From assembly GCA_013400115.1 (NCBI GenBank), contig VXBP01010392.1:81954-145953 (forward strand): a stretch of 64,000 nucleotides of DNA. The letters are read 5' to 3'. The notes below the pieces were generated by a model. That model worked only from the letters and a program-made list of their open reading frames with translations, had not been told where the DNA came from and did no database searches. Positions 57,660-64,000 of this stretch are shown piece by piece (the first letter of the stretch is position 1; each line of letters starts with the position of its first letter). Origin of the DNA: Rhinopomastus cyanomelas (taxonomy: Eukaryota > Chordata > Aves > Bucerotiformes > Rhinopomastidae). The translations under genes were made by a program, and so were the position numbers.

Positions 57660-60600
57660 TTGCATTTCCTTTCCTGCTTTTTAAAAAACCATTTCCCTTC
57701 TTTTGCCCATGCTCAACCTTTCCCTCACTGTTTCCCTCAATCTTTGCCGTAGCCTTTCACACAATCTTTCCCTCTGTTATTCCCTGAACCTTCCCCTCAG
57801 TCTTTATTTCCCTGCATCTTTTCCTTATCATTTCTTTCACTCAGCATTTCCCTCAATCTTGGCCTAACCCTTTCTTTCCCTCAGTGTTTCCCTCAGCCTT
57901 TCCTTCCCTCAGTCTTTCCATCTACCTTTATGTCCCTGAATCTTTCCCTTAGTCTTTCCCACAGCCTTTGTTTCCCTCAGTTGTTCCCTCACCCTTTTGT
58001 TTCCCTCAACATATTTTTCACTCACCCTTTTCCTAAATGTTTCCCTCACCCTTTAATTCCCTCAGTCTTTCCCCAGCTTTTCTTTCCCTCAAACTTACTT
58101 TCTCTTAACATTTCTTTCCCTCAGCCTTTCCCTGTCTTGCCTTCAGCCTTGCACCCAGTCTTTACTGCTATTATTAACTAAGCCTGCCTTTCCCTCAGTC
58201 TTGTGTTTACCCTTTTCTTGACTGAATCTTTCTTTCCCTCAGCTTTTCTTTCCCTCAGACATTCTATCACTTTCTCCCTCTGCTATTTCCTCATGCTTTC
58301 CCTCAGTCTTTACCTCACTTTTTCTTTCCCTAAGTCTTTCTATCACATTGATTTCTTTAAGCCTGTCCCTCAAATCTTGCCCTCAGCCTTTTCCTTCCCT
58401 CAGACTTTTCTTCCCTAATCCTTTACCGCAATCTTTCCCTCACCCTTTCTTTCCCTCAAGCTTTCTCTCAGCTTGTCTTTCCAACACCCTTTCCCTCACC
58501 CTTTCTTTCCCTCAAGCTTTCTCTCAGCTTGTCTTTCCAACACCCTTTCCCTCAGCCTTTCTTTCCCTCAGCCTTTCTCTAAGCCTTTCTTTGTCTCGGT
58601 CTTTCCCTCTTTCCCTAAATCTTCCGACAGCCTTGCTATCCCTCAGCATTTCCCTCAGCCTTTTTTAACCTCATTCTTTCCCATAATCTTTCGCTGAGCT
58701 TTTCTCTCAGTCAGTCTTTCCCTCAGTGTTTCCTTCGGTCTTTCACTCAGTATTTATGTCGGAGACCCTTTCCCTCAGTCTTGCATCTTTCACTCAGCCT
58801 TTCTTCCCCTCAGCTTTTTTTTCCCTCAGATGCTAAACCTTGCCCTGAACCTTTCACTCAGTGTTTCCCTCAATCTTTGCCTTAGCCTTTCCCTCAATCT
58901 TTCGCTCTATTATTCCCTGGTGTTTCTTTACCTCTATCTTTCTATAAGCTTTTCATTCCCTCAATCTTTCCCTCAAGTTCCTTTCTTTCAGCCTTTCCCT
59001 GAGTCTTGCCCTCAGCCTTTCTTTTGGTCAGTCTTTCTTTCAAACTTGCGCTTACTCTTTCCCTCAATCTTGCCCACTATTATTTTCTGACCCTTTCTTT
59101 CAATCAATCCATCTTTCCATCAATCATACTCAACTTTCCATCAACTGTTTCCTCAGACTTTCCCTCTGACTTAGCTTTTCTTTCCCTCAGCCTTCCCCTC
59201 AATCTTTCCCTCTATTATTCCCTCAGCGTTTCCCACAATCTTTACCTCACTCTTTCTTTCCCTCAGCTTTGCCCTCCATCTTTCCAACAGCCTTTCTTTC
59301 CCTCAGCCTGTACTTCAGCCTTTTATTTCCTTCAGCCTTTTTTCCCCTGACACTTTCCCTCAGCCTTTATTTTGCCCAGCCTTGCCCTCAATCTTTTGCC
59401 TCAGTCTTTCTTTTCCTCAAACTCAAACTCTAACTTAGCCTTTCGATCAGTCTTTCCCTCAGTGTTTCCTTCAGTCTTACCCTCAGCTTTTCCCTGAAAC
59501 TTTCCCTCAGTCTTTCTCCCAGCCTTTCTTTCCCTCAGTCATTCCATCTGCCTTTCTGTCCCTCAGCCTTTCTTTCCCACATGCTCAACGGTTTCCTCAG
59601 TGTTTCCCTCAATCTTTGCCTTAGCCTTTCCTTCCCTCAGCCTTTCCCTCAATCTTTCCCTCTATTACTCCCTCAGCCTTTCCGTCAGCCTTTCTTTCCC
59701 ATATCGTTTCCCTCAGGCTTTCTATGCCTGAACCTTTCTTTACCTCAGTTTTTTCCACACAATCTTTACCTCAGCCTTTCCCACAATCTGTCCCTCTGTT
59801 ATTCCCTCTGCCTTACTTTACCTCAATCTTTTCCTCAAGTTCCTTTCTTTCAGCCTTTCCCTCAAGCTTTCCATAAGCCTATCTATCAGACACCCCCCTT
59901 TCTCTCCCTCACTTTCCCACAGCCTTTATTGCCCTCAATCTTTCTCTAAGCCTTTCCTCCAACACCCTTTCCCTCAGCCTTTTTTTCGTTGCATCTCTCC
60001 TTCAGCCTTTCTTTTCCCCATGTACATCCTTACTCTCAACCTTTCCCACAATGTTTCCCCCAATCTTAGCCTTGGCCTTTCTTTTCCTCAGCCTTTCCTC
60101 AGTCTTTCCCTCTATTAATCACTCAGCATTTCCCACAATCTTTCCCTCACTCTTTCTTTCCTTCAGTCTTTCCTTCAGTCTTTCCCTCATCAGACTTTCC
60201 AATCTTTCTCACAGCCTTTCTTTCCTTCAGAATTTTTCTCTCACCCTTTCCATAAGCCTTTCTTTCCCTCAGTCTCACCTTCAAGTTCCATTCTTTCAGC
60301 TTCTCCCTCAGTCTTGCCCTAAACCTTTCTTTCCTTCAGTCTTTCCTTCAATCTTGCTCTCTTTCCCTCAGTCTGGCCCTCTATTATTTTCTCACCCTTT
60401 CTTTCCATCAATCTTTCCCTCAGCCTTTTCTTCCCTCATCCTTTCCCTCAATCCTTCCCTCAGACTTTCTTTCCCTATATTCATTCAGCATGTACTTCCC
60501 TCAACCTTTCTTTCCAAGAGCCTTTCTCTGAATTTTGGCCTCAGTCTGTTCCTCTGTTATTCCATCAGCCTTTCTTTCCTTCAGTCTTGCTCTCAGCCCT

Positions 60601-62297
60601 TCTTTCCCTCAATCTTGCCCACAGCCTTTACTTCCTTCAGCGGTTGCCTGAGCCTTTTCTTTCCCTCCGCCTTTTTTACCCCTCACCCTTTTTTTCCCCT
60701 CACCCTTTACCGTAAACTTTTCCTCAGCTTTCTTTGCCTCAGTCTTTCCTTTAGTGTTTATTTGGGACACCCTTAGACAGACTTTACCTCAGCTTTTTTA
60801 TCGCCAATGCTCAACATTTCTGTTTCCCTCGATGTTTGCCTTAGCCTTTCCCTCAAACTTGCCCTCTATTATTCGCTCTGCAGTTTTTTCCCTCAGCCTT
60901 TCTTTCCTCCATGTTCAACTATTCCCTCAACCTTTCCCTCAGTATTTCCCTCAATCTTTGCCTCTGTTATGCCTCAGCATTTCCCTTAGTCTTTCTTGCC
61001 CCTCCATCTCTCCTTCGTCCTTTCTTTCCCTCAGCATTTCCCTCAATCTTTCACTCAGCCTTTCATTCCCTCAGTCTTTCCTTCTGTTCTTACCTCAGGC
61101 TTTCCCTCTGTCTTTCTTTCCCTCCATATTTCTTTCCATTCTTCATCCTTTGTTTCCCTCAGCCTTTCTTTCCTTCAGACTTTGCCTCAGGCTTTCCCTC
61201 TAGTATTTCCTCACCCATTCCTTCAGTCTCTCCCTCAGCCTTTATTTCCCTCACACTCAGACTTTCCCGTAGCCCTTCCCTGAAGCTTTCCCTTAGCGTT
61301 TCCTGCAGTCTTTCCCTCAGACTTTCTTTCCGACACCCTTTCGCTCAGTCTTGCTTTCCCTCTATCTTTCCATCAGCCTTTCTTTCCCACACCATTTCTT
61401 TCTCGTACCCTCTCCTTCAATCCTTCCCTCACACTTTCTTTCAAACATTTCCCTCAATCTTTTCCTCAGCCTTTCCCTCAGTCCTCCTTTCTCTCAGTGT
61501 TTCCCTCCATCTTTCCCACAGCATTTCTTTCCCCTATGCTTAGCATTTCCATCAGTGTTTCCCTCAATCTTTGCCTTAGCCTTTCCTTCCCTCAATCTTT
61601 GCCTCTATTATTGCCTCAGGCTTTCCCTCAGTCTTTCTTTCCCTCCATCTTTCTCTCATCCTTTCTTTCTCTCAGCCTTTCTTTCCTTCAGTCTTTCCCT
61701 CTGTTATTCCCTCAGCCTGTCTATCAGCCTTTCCCTCAACCTTTCTGTGCCTCAGTCTTCCTTTCCCTCAGTGTTTTCCCCACAATCTTTACTTCAGCCT
61801 TTCCTGCAGTCTGTCCGTCTGTTATTCCCTCAGCCTTTCTTCCCCTCATTCATACTTTCGCCTCAAATTTCCCTTAGCCTGCCTTCCTTTTTGCCTTTCA
61901 TTCCCTCGATCTTTCCCTCAAATTTTCTTTCCCTCAGCCTTTTCTCAGTCTTTCCTTCTATTATTCCCTTAGCCTTTCTTTCCATTAACCTTTCTTTTCA
62001 ACACCCTTTCTTTCTCTCAGCCTTTTCCTCAAGTTGTTCTTTCAGCCTTTACCTCAGTTTTGCCCTCAACCTGTCTTTCTGACACCCATACCCTGAGCCT
62101 TTCTTTCCCTCAATATTTCTCTCAGGATTTCTTTCTCTCAGTCTTTCCCTCTGCCTTAACTTCCAACACCCTTTCCTTCAGCCTTTCTTTCCTTTAATCT
62201 TTCACCCTTTCTTTGCTTCATGCTCATCCTTTCCCCTCAATCTTTGCCTTAGCCTTTCTTTCCCACAGCTTTCTCTCAATCTTTCTCTCAATCTCTG
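57660..62297 (+). repeat. 4.6-kb pyrimidine-rich minisatellite with longer-period structure
   Basis: Imperfect tandem units, mostly 12 bases (CTTTCCCTCAGC) or 16 bases (CTTTCTTTCCCTCAGC), fill the whole interval. The + strand is nearly all C and T, broken by single CAG, CAA or TTG steps. A landmark of ATGCTCAAC followed closely by GTTTCCCTCAATCTTTGCC, or a variant of it, recurs at about 57709, 58830, 59581, 60020, 60807, 60911, 61536 and 62220. A unit of about 56 bases is duplicated nearly exactly at 58445-58560. Long forward open frames (up to 243 codons, Leu/Ser/Phe/Pro only) are a by-product of the composition. It lies after TUBGCP2 and the orphan CpG island. Confidence 0.92.
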
Positions 62298-62434
62298 GGC
62301 TGTGTCTGGGCAGCCCCCAGGCCAGCTCTGGCAATGGGCACAGAGCTCTGCTCCCTGAGCACTGGGCCTGCTGCATTGCTGGGTGCTGGCTCTGACACCA
62401 GGGTGACTTGGGTCACCATACTGTCCCTAGAACC

Positions 62435-62545
62435 ATAGAATCCTGGGATGGAAGGGGCCCCACACTGTCCCTAGAACCATAGAATGCATGGGTTGGAAGG
62501 GACCTCTGGAGACTGTCTAGTCCAGGCCCTCTGCCAGTGCTTGAG
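62435..62545 (-). mobile_element. CR1 3' tip, minus, with its end duplicated
   Basis: CTGTCCCTAGAACCATAGAA occurs twice about 42 bases apart, each followed by a GGGATGGAAGGGGCC or GGGTTGGAAGGGACC block; only the second continues into CR1. Confidence 0.7.
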
Positions 62546-63965
62546 AACCACAGCAGAAACAGAGCAGGACTCTGCAGTGCTACCCCTGCTGCTCAGCCCT
62601 ACCATGCTGTGGTTTTCTTTGTGTTCAAGCTGCTCCTAGAGTGGCAGCCACTGCAGCTGGGAGCATGAAACTGCGGTGTTGCTGTGGGGTGAGATGTCTT
62701 GTCTCTAGTGACAGCAGCACCAGGACACACAAAGGCACCAAGGAAATGGTAACAAAATACTTTTATTCTGCTTTATCAAAAGAACCCAACGCTGTGCATG
62801 TAAACTTCAACAGATGCCTTGTGTTTCCTTAGAGATGATGGAGACCCTGTAGAAGAACCCTTCAGCCAGAGGCATCTTTCAAACAGACCCCATAACAGAG
62901 CTCTTCAGCCACAGGACCACAGAGGTCTTTTAAACAGAGAGAAAAAACAGTTCAACCCCACAATGCTGGCTGTACCTGTGTTTCTGCTCCACAGCTGCTG
63001 GCTCAGAGAGATGCAAAGCCCCGTCCTGGGGGTGTTAAAGCCATGGTGACCCCTCCTGTTCTACACACACACCTGTACCTAGGCTTCTAAAGCGCTGCTG
63101 AGGGAAGCAGGGAGACAGGGAGGGGGCTTTTGCAGAACGCACCAAGCATCACACACTACAGAACTTAACCCCACAGGTCCCTCAGACACATAGCCACCAA
63201 CTGGCCCACATTGAGCAGTTACACTGAGCTAGCAACAGCCATCAGGGGCCAAGCCATGTATCCACTTGCACAGCCACAAGGAGGACAAGGAAGGTGCAGC
63301 CCCAAAGCAAAGTGGCACTTCCTGCACTGTGCTGGAAAGTTTCCCTGCTCCCCTGACCGCTGCCCCATGATTGCTTTTAGTGGTTCCCCTCATGCCTTTA
63401 TCCTTGTCATCTCCAGGCTGCTGGAACCACTCCACCCATCCAGCCTGATGCCTGCAGTTTCTTGCCAGCATTGGGTAGTGCCCAACCCCTGTGAGCACCA
63501 CATGGAGACCAATCTACAATTGCAGGAGTGCTTCTGCTCTAAGGATCCTGCCTTCACCTCAAAAGCAAACCAAAGCAGCTGCTGCAAGCTGGCAGCACTG
63601 AGGAGGTGGAAGGTCGAAGAGATGTGACACCTCACAGCCCTTCCCATGGAAGAAATGGGACCTCACAGGTCAAACTCCTTCCAGGAGACATCTGAAACAC
63701 CACAGCCATGGAATACGCTGCCATCCTCTCTCTGCCCTGGCACCTTCTTCCTCACTGTATAGTGTAAAGAGGCTAACACTGTGCCTGCCTGCTCCTTGCC
63801 TGCCACCAGCCAAGGCTTTCAGCTCTGCCCTGTCTGCTCTGCTGTCTTCTATCCTTCCATCCTTCCTGCTTCCCTGCCCCTAGCATCCTCCAAGGCTGCT
63901 GTGTCAGGAGGGCAACGTTCCTCCAAGCTGCTGGCAAGTGAAGACATGAGCAGAGCACCACCTTG
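62546..63965 (-). other. Probable 3' UTR of an off-window minus-strand gene
   Basis: Bounded on its 3' side by a minus-strand AATAAA (TTTATT at 62762-62767). No coding exon was found on either strand up to the window edge. In human the next gene facing this way would be KNDC1 or VENTX; no protein evidence allows a choice. Confidence 0.4.
62762..62767 (-). terminator. Minus-strand poly(A) signal
   Basis: TTTATT on the + strand inside an A/T-rich patch; would end a transcript entering from the right. Confidence 0.45.
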
Positions 63966-63967
63966 TA

Positions 63968-64000
63968 AAGTATCACAGTATCACAGTAATGATAAGGTTG
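63968..64000 (-). mobile_element. Start of an inverted CR1 end at the window edge
   Basis: AGTATCACAGTATCACAGTA then ATGATAAGGTTG is the tandem CR1 3' terminus read in reverse; the body lies off the window. Confidence 0.6.

Noticed and set aside
57900..62290. Many long forward open frames (Leu/Ser/Phe/Pro-rich proteins up to 243 codons)
   Set aside because: They run in all three forward frames, contain only residues forced by the repeat, lack splice or promoter context and shift with unit length. They are by-products of the minisatellite.
57660..62297. CRISPR-like array
   Set aside because: Units are 12-16 bases without unique spacers, and the DNA is from a vertebrate.

Overview
This is vertebrate genomic DNA, almost certainly from a bird. 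The genes have introns with GT-AG junctions, CpG-island promoters and AATAAA-type polyadenylation signals. The interspersed repeats are overwhelmingly CR1 LINE fragments with the short tandem 3' end (ATTCTRTG units). No Alu, B1 or L1-like repeat is seen. The CR1 load is heavy even for a bird, which could fit a CR1-rich lineage such as woodpeckers and their relatives; that is only an inference. The gene set matches the region equivalent to human 10q26.3.

Layout. 1-416: the last two exons of a lysosomal acid lipase-like gene (+). 1705-4425: PAOX (+), polyamine oxidase, 7 exons. 4563-4781: a small unrecognised minus-strand reading frame. 4905-7572: MTG1 (+), mitochondrial ribosome-assembly GTPase, 11 exons, one intron of the rare U12 AT-AC class. 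8640-9059: SPRN (-), Shadoo, single coding exon. 9060-9981: a CpG- and alternating CG/TG-rich divergent promoter. 9982-11851: ECHS1 (+), 8 exons. 12456-13117: PRAP1 (-), 3 coding exons. 13800-15910: CR1 pieces. 16944-19754: ZNF511 (-), 6 exons. 19755-20100: CpG island probably shared head-to-head by ZNF511 and TUBGCP2. 24097-55562: TUBGCP2 (+), 17 coding exons spread over 31 kb of introns packed with CR1 and a few LTR-like pieces. 56220-56810: an orphan CpG island. 57660-62297: a 4.6-kb pyrimidine-rich minisatellite. 62430-64000: CR1 ends and a probable 3' UTR of an off-window minus-strand gene.

Coding models were joined by hand: reading phase is consistent across every junction and the products have near-family lengths (MTG1 324, ECHS1 295, PRAP1 124, ZNF511 262, TUBGCP2 889, SPRN 139 residues). 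PAOX (485 residues as assembled) lacks about 25 codons at a single N that hides an assembly gap; two other single Ns (33982, 52526) look like similar contig joins. The genes are not an operon and have unrelated roles: peroxisomal or cytosolic polyamine catabolism, mitochondrial translation, mitochondrial beta-oxidation, a GPI-anchored prion-family protein, a secreted epithelial protein, a zinc-finger protein and microtubule nucleation. Gene order suggests that PAOX-MTG1-SPRN is inverted as a block relative to human, and FUOM and CALY are not seen where human order would place them.
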